From contig NC_047066.1 of the NCBI RefSeq assembly GCF_902459465.1, forward strand, positions 20,029,047 to 20,093,046: a stretch of 64,000 nt of DNA. Reading direction: 5' to 3'. Source of the DNA: Asterias rubens. Taxonomy: Eukaryota; Echinodermata; Asteroidea; Forcipulatida; Asteriidae. The translations under genes were made by a program, and so were the position numbers. Shown in pieces: positions 35,074 through 48,000 of this stretch. The notes under the pieces are model-generated. The model saw only the letters and a list, made by a program, of their open reading frames with translations, was not told where the DNA came from and made no database searches. Positions within the stretch are counted from its first letter, which is position 1; each line of letters begins with the position of its first letter.

Positions 35074-36069
35074 TATATGCCGATGTTTTTCAATAAACAA
35101 CTAGACTTTAAACATCTTCATCTTAGTTTCATTCTCTCTGGGTTTTTTCTACTTTCACAACTTTTGAACCAAAGGTGGTTTCAACATGGAGTTCTACAGT
35201 ATTAAAGCATAGATTATGCTCTTTTCAAGTAAATAAGAAAAGAAAAATTAACTTGGTCGACAAACGACTCATTTTGCTTGATCACATCACTAAAAGGAAA
35301 GCCCGGTTTTCGTTAAGCATTACTCGAATTCGACCAAGACCTGGACATTGGTTCCATTATATAATTTTGTGATTTATAATCGCTGTGATTTGTGACTTAA
35401 ACATAACTCAGATCAGTTATGAAATGAACTATAATTACAGTTATCATGATTGATTTCTATTTAGATCGACATATTGTGCATAATACATTGAGGTGTTCTG
35501 AAACAAATTACTTACAATAAAAAAATTATATATACACATATCTGCATCCAAATTATTTTCAAATATTGCACAACTTTCTTTTAAGGTGTCACAAAAAAAC
35601 GTCCCCCATAATGGCAAGGACAATGTGTTCTAGGAGAGTGTAGCTAAAGATGGAAAAACATTTGTGATAATTTCTACACAGAAGTGTATTGCAATCTAAA
35701 CAGCGACAGAGCTACAGGGGGGTATGGGGGAAATTAATACACCCCCCCCTTTTTGCCCCCTTCCCCAATTTACCCCCAGAACCTATTTCAGTCTACACCA
35801 TAACACTTGACATGCTTGATAATGAACAACCCACTCCATTTGTCACTGCTGACAAAAAGTCAAAAGTGAAACCGAGATCCAAATCTAATAGGCCTACATT
35901 GAAAAGATAGCATTTAATTAGCATCTTTTAGTAACCCCCGAGCCAAGATCTGACTGTATGGCACAAACAAATTGTTGACATGGCAAAAACCTGTGGTCAC
36001 AACGTCTCAAGCCGATATTCAGCCCGAGTAGCATCAACTATACATGTGTATATATATATATATGGCCCC

Positions 36070-39000
36070 TTAAGACAACTCAAAGCCAGTGTTGCTTGAG
36101 ATTGCATAACGAAGCTTCTCTTTAAGAGTGCCCTTCTTCTGGTAGTTGGGTAGCTTGAGCAAATTAAAGCAGGTGGAGGAGGTTGGTAACCGACCGACAG
36201 GATCTCTCTTCTGGATACGCAAGAAGCCACGGAGGACACTACCGACAGTATCACCGGTATCCTGCATGAGAAGCGGACATTAGTGTCAACAGAAATGTAT
36301 TATTGTAAAGTGATTTTGGTGAGTCTCAGGCATGATATTATTTGGTCATTGGGAAAAAAATATGAATATTTTGTTGAGTGCAAGGGCTGACCTACATGTA
36401 CATATGGTATCTAGGCTTTAATAGACTTCAGGCTACATGTAACATATTGAAATAGGGAAGAACATCATGCCTGGAAACTAAAACAAAGACAATATTCATA
36501 AAGCAGGATCGAGGAGCATTGTACCTCTATCATAAATGAGTATTTTCAATTGGATAACACACAAATTGCTTCTTAGATATTTTGATTGAGACAAATTCCT
36601 GCCATAAAAATATACATGGTCAAACGGAAGGGGGAAAGAGAAAGTCTGGTCTCTTGTTCTTTTTGTATTGCTTACAATTAAAACTAAATATTATTAGGAA
36701 CCTGTACCATTTAAATTTACCATTTTTACCTATTTACTAATTGAAAAGATATGATATGCTGTAGTTCTTACCTGATCATCACTGACTTCCACACATCGTA
36801 TTGAGAAGGGTGGCTCTAGATGGGCAAAACCTAGCAATGGCGGCTTGGAACAACTTGTTACAAACTGTAAAAAGATTGGTTTTTAAAATTGGTAACTGAT
36901 GAGCCTCATGTTTCGATCCTAATAGAGTCTTTCTTACAGGCTAAAGGACAACACACAACAAGTATTGGTGTAACAGAAGCATTTAGGTGGGAAAGTTACT
37001 ATGAAGTGAACGCAGGGAGCAGAGATGCAGGTTATGAACAAATAATATAAAAACCAGTGCATTGTAAATGCAAAACATACATGACTGAATGTTCATTATT
37101 AAGTTTATGACAAAAGATAAAAAGAAGGCCTTCACAGAGAGCATTTCATTAAAACAGATGGGACTACCCTGGTTATTTAAAACAAAATAAATAACAAAAT
37201 AAGCACAGAAACAAATGTTTTTCATGAAAACCCACTTGACATCAGATTTGTAAGAAAGATAAAATATAATCACCTTGAGGAAGAGTGCCCTCTCTGCTGA
37301 CGTTAAGTCATGCTCCAGAACATCAAACAACCAATTGACCACCCGATGGGAGTTATGAAACCCTCCATAGTACTGTGTATGTTTCCTAAACCACAAGCAA
37401 AAATAATAAAAACAACAATAATAATAAAAACATGGAATTGAACAAAATAAAAGTTATTTGGTATTTATTTGATTTTATCAAATTCTTTTGTTTTTTGTCT
37501 TAATGAGGATATATCATACTGTGAAGAAATTGTAGTTAAGTGTCTTGTTCAAGGACATAAGTGTCAAGACTGGGATTTGCACACACACACTCCAGTGACT
37601 TAGCCATCAGAACTTGTGATGAAGGCCATGTGAAATGATGCAAGGTCAAAGGTGATTATGTAAGTGGGCTCAACAGCAGATCTCTGGCGCAATTCACAAG
37701 CCTCGAAGTGTGATGTCGGATGTTCAGGCTAGTGTTTGATATGCTTAAATTATGGTTGTGCTTGTGGTTATGGTTATGGTTATGGTTATAGTTATAGTTA
37801 TGGTTATGATTATGTATATGGTTATGGTTGTGGTTATGGTTAAGAGTTATAACCTTATCTTTATTACCCACCTGAGGTCTGTAAAGTCAATCTCAGTATT
37901 ATCTCCAGATATCAATCTCTGTAGCTCTGGACCAGAGAACCACGATAACCACTCGGGGTTTATTATGGATCTGAAACCGCGCTTAAATGCCTTAGTCTGG
38001 TCCCGGATCTGCTGGTACAGCCTGTAGTGGGCCATTAGGTGGATGTAGCTGATTCTTAAGGGTAATGGATAGGGAATCAGACTTTTTCAATCAAATAGAG
38101 TTTTAAACAAAATGTTTTTCCTTTACTTAAAATAATACAAGCACCTGAATAGTGATATGTGTCTGCAAGGTTAAAGTAATCTGACACAGACATAGTGTAC
38201 AATAGTCATAGTTTTAAGTTTTTGTATTCCATTGAATAGTAACAATAATCAATAGAACCTTTATGGCGCCTTACATCTAAAACAAACCCCAAAGCTCTAT
38301 AGACAGTATTGAATAGCCCCTTTTTTTGCTGCTATGAAAGACGCCATTTTGTAGGTCAAACTGTATGCGCGTCTGAACGCGTACATCAAAGAAACACGCA
38401 GCATTCCCGATTAGATTGCTACAGCACAAGCACGCACACGCTCGCAGACGCCATCTTGGAGAGCAAATACTTGAACGGTAACGACATATTCAATACGGTC
38501 TATAACAACAACAAAAAATTTTAAACGAAGCAAGTTTAATAGGGAATAAACTAAAGTACACAGCCAACGAAAAATAACAAAAAATGTATGTTAATGAACA
38601 AGCAACAGAACAAAACGGAGTTATTGATTTGGGCTCTTACTTGTTCTCATTGGTAACTGCCATTGCCTTGCCACCAGGTACCAGTTCATGAGTGTGGATC
38701 TTACCCATGACATCCTCATCATAGGAGAAGACGAGATCAAGGTCAGAAATGTCGCCCTCATAGTGCTGATTGGAAAATGTAAATGGAACATTTACTATCA
38801 TTTCTTACTGTTCTTAAAGACACTGGAAACCTTTTGTAATTGTCAAAGACCAGTCTTCTCACTTGGTTTATCTCAACATATGCACAAAATAAAAAAAACT
38901 ATGAAAATTTGAACTCAATTGGTTATTGAAGTTGCGAGATATTAATGGAAGAAGAAACACCCTTGTCACACCAAGTTGTTTGCTTTCAGATGCTTGATTT

Positions 39001-42000
39001 CGAGACCTCAAAATCTAATTCCGAGGTCTCAAAATCAAATTCAAATATTTTAGTGAAAAATTACTTCTTTCTCGAAAACTACGTTGCTTCAGAGGGAGCC
39101 GTTTCTCACAGTATTTTATACTATCAACAGCTCTCCATTGCTTGTTACCAAGTAAGTTTTTTTGCTAACAATTATTTTGAGTAATTACCAATAGTGTCCA
39201 CTGCCTTTAAACCTTGTCAACCCAACCCTTCAACCCAAACCAGGTAAGGACTGATAAAACAAGTCCACAGGCTCTGGTCAGTGGAATCAATCATATGGGA
39301 CTCCCATGAAGGATTAAACAATGGCTGTTTTCAGTGGAAGGGTCGAGGAGGTCTGAGTATAATGTCCAGAATCAGGAAAACTCCTAAGAAGTCACACGCC
39401 TACATGATTGATAAATAATGTTACCTTGACATAGGTGAGATTCTTGTAGAGTTCAGGATCCATTGAGGGAAGCTCATCAATGGGGCTATAGAGCTGATTA
39501 TGCTGCTGCTCTAACATCTGACTCAAGAAGAAGGTTGCGAAAGGAACTTCAACCACAATGCTCTATGAAATATATCAATAAAAACCCACATGTTTCAGGA
39601 TAACGCTAATCAAGTAAAATTGTGCAAAGAATTGTTAATTGCCTCACAATTCAACTCTTCCAAAGTCTTTCTATTCTAATAAGGCATATTCACAAAAACA
39701 CACACATTTATACTAATAAATCAGAAGAATTCAAGTAAAGGAAGTGAAAAGAACAGGTAAATAAATTAAAGTTATGTCAGATACCAACCAAGTATAAAAC
39801 AAAGTTATGAGGAAAATAGTTACACGGGATGTTAAAGGATCCTTAAAAAATAATAATATTATAACCATACACAGATGTTCGATAAGCACCGTATACTCGG
39901 TGCTGTTAGAGAATCTTCCAGGAAAGATAGACATGGTCAAACACTGAAGCTTTAAAACTATTCGACTTAACAAAATTTGTGATGACAATACAAAAATGAA
40001 ACGGGTACACACCTCGTACACAGCTTTGGCGAGCATCTTTCCGACAAACTCAAAAAGACCTAGATGGTTCTCATTGATGAAGGATGTCGGGCTTGGGTAC
40101 AATCGCTGCTCACTGGTAGTCTGCACACACAAAAAAACACTTAACCATTAGTGCTTCTCTTCACCCAGGAGTAATTAAAGGGGTAGCTTGAACATCAACG
40201 GAAATAAAAACAACAATGATGGCGTATCGTGGCTAAGCAGTCTAGTGTACTGTGCTCAATTACTGGTGATTGGGTGTGGATTTGAACCTTAGTCATCACA
40301 CTTGTGTCCTTCCACTAGGCACTTAACCATAATTGCTTCTCTTCACCTAGGAGTAAAGGGGTAGCTTGATGTTTATAAACATACTTTGATGAGATGGTTT
40401 AAGTTGTGAAATTACTGGCCAAAGGGCCATTCAAATGTTAATGTGCCCAAGTGTTGGCTGATAATGCATCTTCATCGCGGTCAGGATAAGGGATATCAAT
40501 GAATAAACATATATCAGAAAGATTTTTTTTTTTATAATTTAGGTTTAATTACCTTGAATAAATTGAGCGTTGGGTTAAAGACCGTTCTTATAATTTCTTC
40601 CAAGAATTCCTTAAAGACTCCATCTTGATCTATGCCTGCTTCGTCTAAGCCCTGTCACACAAAGATACACATGGTCAAACACTAACAATTTAAGACATCA
40701 AAATTTCATAAGTTTCGGATAAACCTTTTGAGATAATCCAAATTGTTTTTATGTTGCATAGATTACCTGCATGTTAATAAACCTGACCCGGATAAGACCT
40801 TTCAGAGTCTGGGGTTGGAGACCAGCTAACTGTTGGTACCCATCCTACAAGCAAAGAAACACAGAAACAAATAAACAAAGCTAATGTTACAGGACTCTGG
40901 TCAGTGCCTCATTGAGTATCTAGCCCTGCATGGCAGTACATAGATAAATGTATGCAGTTGTTCCACCATACACGACCCTTGCAGATGAATAGTTTTAGAA
41001 GGTTAAACCATAAAGAAAGGTCGGACCAGACATTCGCCAAAAAATCAAAAAAGAAAAAGTTTAACACATGGACAAAGGTAAATCAAACCACTGAAAAAGA
41101 ATTGGCAGAGTATAAAGATGTGAATAAAACACAAGGCCCTAGCCGGGAATCGAACCAGGGCCACATTGGTAAGAGTTGAGCACTGTACACACTATATAAG
41201 ACACTTTGAGAGTTTCTTAATAACTATTTAGGAAACTTGTAACTTACTTCTACTAGCCTTGTCCTGTGTACTGTTATGAGCGTCGAGTGTGGGGAGTAAC
41301 TCGCTGTCTCTGTGAAGCCAAGGGCTTTCTTCTCTTCAGCTACTCGTTTGCGGAATAGCATTACTCTCTGTCAGAACAACATTTTACTTCTTACATATAT
41401 GACATATCCATAATGGCAGTATTAAGGGCATGGAGAGAGAGATCTCTTCCCATTAGTTTACATGCTGCTAGAATGAAAATACTCCTCAACAACTCCTTAA
41501 TGTTTTTCTATTGTAGAGAAATAGGGAGGCAGGCTTTTGTGCATTGGACAGACACCATAAATGAGTTAACAAGTAGCGGGCAAAACAAATAACTTGAAAA
41601 TGGACAAACAATGACAAACACAAACAGAAAGCAAGTTTACATTAGATCAAACATCCATCAGAATAAATCAATCAATAAAGTAGTATCATATTAATAATTT
41701 AGAATTGAACTTTAGAGGTTTTTTTTTATTCACAATAATTAACTTTTAAAAGTGACATGAAATGAATTTGGATGAGAATCTCAAAATTTACACCTTACCT
41801 CTCTGTGTGGGATGACGTGAGGAATCCGTTGCAATATTAGCGTCGTTCGTTTACTCCCCTTCTCAAGCTCCGCTCTGAAAGTGGTCAGTTTTAGGTCCTT
41901 GACTAACCAGTGGTTAGCCGAAGCGAACTGGCGCCTGCAGTCTCTGTCATATAGTAGACTTAGTAGAGAATGTGTGGAGCTAAACAGGTTGGCTTTCTTC

Positions 42001-45000
42001 ACTGTACCATCTGGGATGAAATTTGTTTCGCTAAAATTTAGATTTTTGATAAAGTAAATTCATTCTAGTCTCTTTAGGGATAATGCATGTATTTGACAAA
42101 TGTAGAACTTTCTGAAAGGCCAGGGTTCCCCCTTATTCTAGACCCAGAACCTTTCACATGTTCAATTTATAAGGTGAAATACTCCGTGCATCCTCAAAAA
42201 ATACAAGTTTACAGGTTTGGACACAATGAAGATGACTTATTTCTCCCTTTGGTGACTGATTTTCTTCTTTCAAAAAAGTTTGATGGCTTCAGGAAAGTTT
42301 GAGAAAATCAGAAAAAAAATCCTGTAATATCACATAATCTGGTTTGCAGTAACCATTACATGATTACAATTGGTTTCTGGAGACTAAATACTTGATGAAT
42401 TCTTTCAGTTAAAATTTGAATTTTGGAAGTAAAGTAGTAAAACAAGCAGTCGATCAGGAAAATGTTGTTGTATCTCTTCAAATTAATGGGACAAAAATCT
42501 GGTCGGCAGGTTCTTAAATGGTCTGTCAAGTTACAGGAAATACACTTTTGTTGAGCCTAATCAATTCTGTACATGAGTTACTGGGTTGACCTACCAATGC
42601 CATGCTCCCAGATCATCTTGAAGACAAAGGTATTAAGGAATGCTGTGACTGCAATAAGGTCCTCTTTATGGAATGGAGTCTGCTGGTCGTAAAATTCAAC
42701 ATCATCCAAGATTCTGCACATGGGGTTAAATAGTTAACTCTTTAGCTCATTAGCAAATTTTGCTCATTAGCAAATTGTTTGGATTTAAACAACCAAATTT
42801 GATCTTCCTACCAACTAACTTCAATTAGAGTATGTGAGAAGTATTATAAAAACCTTCTTCTCAAAGAGGTTAATGATAACTAGGAGCTTTAGATAATTAT
42901 AACTTGAATTGTCATGTAAAAAAATTACTAATATCCTGGTTATATTACAAAATTGAGTTAATTGCTCAAATCAGGGGGCCAATTTTACAAAGAGCTTCAA
43001 ATCAATCGTAGTTGCGAAGTAAAGTGTCATGTCACAAAACAAATCAATATGGTAATACTAACAAATTGTCTTAAGATTAATTTTATTACTTTGTAAAAAC
43101 AAGCCCGGGTTATGAATGAATAATTAAACTAATTATTAATGAATCAGTTTGTCAAAAAAGAACCCAGGATAATACTTACGGTATTAAGTAGGTGGCAACA
43201 TCACAAAAGAGCACCAGTACTGAGAGAATATTATGGGATTCCATGGAGGACGATAAACACTCTAGGAACAGCTTCAGACCTCCCTGGGGTCCTAATTCAG
43301 CGATGAATCGCCACAGTCTAGGCAGAAGGAGATCTCGATAGCTCAGACCTGTATCAAATTTGAAAGATAGTTTTGAATTGGATTACAAACTTTAAATGGT
43401 TTAAACAGTGCATTACGGGAAAGAGGCTAGAATCAAGCACCCTTTTCATCTGACAACTAACACCTGTTATCTTCATGTAACTCCTTTTCCAAACATTTTA
43501 TACAGTGCATTAAAGATGCTAAAATAAAACATCCTTTTCATCTGACAACTAACACCTGTTATCTACATGTAATTCCTGTTCCAAACAGAGTAAACAGTGC
43601 ATTAAAGATGCTAAAATAAAACATCCTTTTCATCTGACAACTAACACCTGTTATCTTTATGTAACTCCTTTTCCAAACAGTGAAAGTAATTGTATCATGC
43701 ACAAACCAGATTCGCTCATCCATTAAGTTTAATGACCCAAGTACAGGCCTGGAATTTCATCTCTGAGAGAGCTAGGCCATTTTATTTCACACAGGGTTTT
43801 TCCATTGGAAAGTCTTTAAGTCTATGGGAAACTTCTCAAGGGTCACCAAGGCCAAGAACAGGGACAACAGAGGTCATGGCCTCCGTGGAATTCAATATAA
43901 ACACACCCACCGGTGAAAAGAATGTATTACTTGGAACCTTACCTGTGAGTATATCACGTCTGAGTTCCGTGAGTGTAGCGATGGCTGTTTGATACATATC
44001 ACACACATTACACACAGCTACAACCTCTGGTGCCTGTAAGCTCTTCCCTCCCTTCTGTGTGCCGAGCTTGGAGGTGGTTCTTTGCAAGCGCTTCAAGAAA
44101 CTACCTCCTGTAAAGTAATGAGCAAGTAATGAGAAAATAGAGAAACGTTCAATTCCATAACTATGCACTTTCTCAGAAACATACTGAAGACGAGCAGAGT
44201 ATACTGTTCGAAACATCAAGACCAAACCAGCTCTTTTCAGAGCCAACGCTCCCTCAAAAGAGATTTTACACATGGTTGTACCCGCAAGTCTACTATTCAT
44301 AATAGATGTTAAATTTGCATCGGGGATAACGAATATTAATTTTGTTTTTTTTTACCCATACACCGATGTGTGTTAGCACTGTATACTCAGTACTTTCCCG
44401 AGTCCTGTGAAAAAATATCACAGGCATGTTACTCGGGTGGGATTCGAACCCACGACCCTTGCAATTCTAGAGCAGTGTCTTACCAACTAGACTACCGAGG
44501 TTGCCCGGCAGCTAGAGGCAGTTCGAATCCTATGTTTTGGCAGCGGGTACCGCAACGATATAATAGATGTTAAATTTGCATCGGGGATAACGAATATTAA
44601 TTTTGTTTTTTTTTACCCATACACCGATGTGTGTTAGCACTGTATTCTCAGTACTTTCCCGAGTCCTGTGATAAAATATCACTACTATTCATATTTTGTA
44701 TTATACCCTACTTCCTAGAAGAAAACAAAATGGTTTTAGGAGATGAACTTTATAATCAGGAAGCATTCAGACTGAATTTTACAAATATACCTATTGTATA
44801 ATAGGTACAACCGAGCCTGTATAGTAGCTTTATTACAAATACAGAGACATACCTTTAGAATGCCCCTTTCCTGACGATGTCGGTGACTTTGCTGTTGGTT
44901 CTTGGTCAGGAGCCGCCTTCAACACATCAAGAAACACTGCCTGTAGAATCTGCTGGCCCCACAACAGATTTAACTGCCTTACAACGAAGTTCATTGCTTC

Positions 45001-48000
45001 GTGTAATCTGAAATATTGATACGTCATTGAGCATATTTAATAATAGTAATAATAATAATAATAATAAAGGCTTGTATATCACTCAGGGATGCGCACAAGG
45101 AGCTTCCACATTCAGCATTTTCTAAAAGATACTGTCTAGCTAAGTATTTAAGTATAAAACCAATTTTTTGTCTAAAGCACCATGAAATGGAAAAAGGATG
45201 CTTCATTTTAGTCCCTTAAAGCCATTATACACTTTCGGAACAGAACAAATGATAAAAGTTCACAGATTTTCAAATAACTTACAGGGTTAACAGAAGGTAA
45301 TGGTAAAAGACTTCTCTTGAAATTTTATTCCATGAAATGCTTTACTTTTTGAGTAACAATAAAAACAATTATCAATTCGCGACCACGAGAATTACGGATT
45401 TATAGTAAACACATGTCATGACACGGCGAAACGTGCGGAAACAAGGGTGGGTTTTCCCTTTATTTTCTCCTGACTCCGATGACCGATTGACCCTAAATTT
45501 TCACAGGTTTGTTATTTTATATATAAGTTGTGATACACAAAGTTTGGGCCTTGGACAACACTGTTACCGAAAGTGTCCACTGGCTTTAATGGAGCTTTTT
45601 TTTTATTTTATTAGTTTTTGTAAATTGTCGCAGGGGGAATCTGAAATGCTGTGTATAGCTCAATTCATTACCTATGGTCGGTGGGTTGTGAGAACCAGCC
45701 GAGGACGGGGTGCCACTGAGTCGTGTGAGATTTCTTCTTGCCGACGTAACCTTGACAATGGGTCAGGAGGGAGACGGTCACTCGCTGGAAAACACATTGT
45801 GAGAGATGGGTAAGGATTCAAATTCATGTTGTGTCAGATGAAAATGAATGAAATAATAGTGGCATTGGAAACAACGTTGCTGTTGACATTTTACAAAAAC
45901 AATTTCAAATACTAAAATGCATAAGTTAGCAAAAATACTTACTGTAAAAACTTGCACATTGCTTGAGAGAATCTGTGGAAACAATAACAATACAAAAAAA
46001 AAACTGCATGTTAACAAAGTTACAAAGTGATGTGACAATATGCACCGTCAACATTGGGGGGCAATCTAAGTTAAGTATTTAAAATTTAACTAGAATATCA
46101 AACAAATATTACCTGCTGTTCAAGCTGACCCATGTGTATAAGATTTGCTGTGGATGAATACATAAACAGATTTCTATTAAATAACATTAATAAGATTTGA
46201 CTATAAGATTTGAAAACAAAAACCACCACTTAATCCATGAAAAAGTAGCTGGAGGGTGAAAAAGTAGCTGGAGTGTGAAAAAGTAGCTGGAGGGTGAAAA
46301 AGTAGCTGGAAGTAACTAAAACATTTGCAATTATTATGAGAACAATGCAAGCAGGCAATGGGCACTTAGGTCTGTAGAGAGATTAGGGATTTACGTGAAA
46401 AGATAGCAAGTTATTTGAAAAGAATTGGTTTTGAGAGCCGTGAAGGTAGTTTCCAGACCTCTTGATGGACCCCTTAGCTCCACACGTGTGATGAAGTTTT
46501 TACATCAACTAGAAAACCTCTTGTCCAAGTCAACTACGGTACATCATGTTATACATGTAGTTCTCTTACCCATTAAGCACAGTGCATAGTTTCCTTCCAG
46601 TGTGTTAAAGATTATCCTCATATTCTGCTCTTTGGCAAGAAAGTCCAGGCACTGTTTGAAGAAATTGTGTGTCTTTACGGAGGCCAGACACTGCCGAAAA
46701 AGAAAGAAATGTTGTCCCTTTTCAGCTTTTTATTATGGGATAAACCTAACACTCGAAAATCCTCTGCATGAATTTGGAGAATTGTGGATGAATGGTGGAT
46801 AAATTGTGCATGAATTGTGGAGGAATTGTGGAGGACTGAAGACCATCATGGTCGAGCATTCAAGTGCACTGGACTCAAGCTCTGGTGGCCAAGTCATCAG
46901 GGTGTGGGTTCAAACCCCGGTCATGACACTTGTGTCCCTGAGAAAGACACCAAACTGTAAACGCTTCTCTTCACGGAGGTAAATGGGTACCTGTGAGGGC
47001 AGGTATGGTCATTGTGATTGATTTAGCATAGTGCGCTAAAAATTTTGCGGCACAGGCTGTATAATACCAGGAAGCTGAGATAGTTTAAGGAATGAAATAA
47101 AATTGCTTGGTGACCAGGGGAAATAATGTTAGGAGACATACGCCTTTTGGCGACAGTTATTTGTTTAACTTTTATGCTCTCCTGGGCACCCCACTGTTGT
47201 TTTACTTTGTTTTCTTAAATATTTGTAATGTATGTACATGTGCTTGTAAATGTGATTGCCCGAATAAATATTATTATCCCCATGAACATCACTGAATGAC
47301 GGATTTGTGCGGTATATAAGAAGTCACCATTAGTAATATTATTTTTATTTAATTATATTGACAATTTACCTCTGGAGCGATAGTAGTGAGGTGTAGAATA
47401 AGAGCTGGTACTGATAGAATGTAGAGATGGAAAAGACTTGTCAGGTTATCCGAGAATTTACTGGCAATCAACGGCCTGCAAAATTATTTAAATATCAATT
47501 ATTTAAAAACAAAACTATTATAGAGATTCGTGCATAAACTTTGTACAAACTTCGCAAAAGACCTAAACCTTTATAAAAAGTTAAAAATCAGCAAAATTTA
47601 ATATTCAAACTGTCCAAAACAGTAAAGTCAAACAAAAAAGTGCAGCATCTAGAAGTCATCAAAAGTTAAAAGAAATTTACAGGTTGTACAGATTGTATAA
47701 GTTGTAAAAATCAATCAAATGTGTCAAGGCCCTAAGATTTTCCAATGGATGTGCCGTATACTTGTGTTTCCTTTGTTGTTTCTACTGTGGAAATATCTAC
47801 ATCTAAACACTAACAAAATTCATACATGGGATCCATAGAGATATAAGTTATACATAATGGACTGCATACCGTAATGCGACAGTGAACAGAGCTGAGAGCA
47901 TAGCATGGGTTAATGAGGGCTTCTTCCTGGCTAGGCCCTGGACCAGTAACTGCTGCAGTGCAGGGAACAATCCCTTGCTGTTCAGATGACCCATTACATT

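Larger units (their letters stand above)
33962..36069. other. Convergent intergenic region, CCDC86 and UBE3B 3' ends
   Basis: I see no coding sequence. It contains the foldback element at 34497-34649, twin palindromes at 35011-35073, an AATAAA candidate at about 35090 for CCDC86, and a C-rich run at 35735-35760. Confidence 0.6.

Noticed and set aside
44435-44500. Possible functional tRNA gene (good B box TTCGAATCC)
   Set aside because: The acceptor and anticodon stems do not pair well, and the sequence is embedded in a duplicated SINE with a target duplication.
44301-44681. Miniature LTR (TRIM) element
   Set aside because: The direct repeats lack TG..CA ends and the target duplication is 11 bp, so a SINE dimer fits better.
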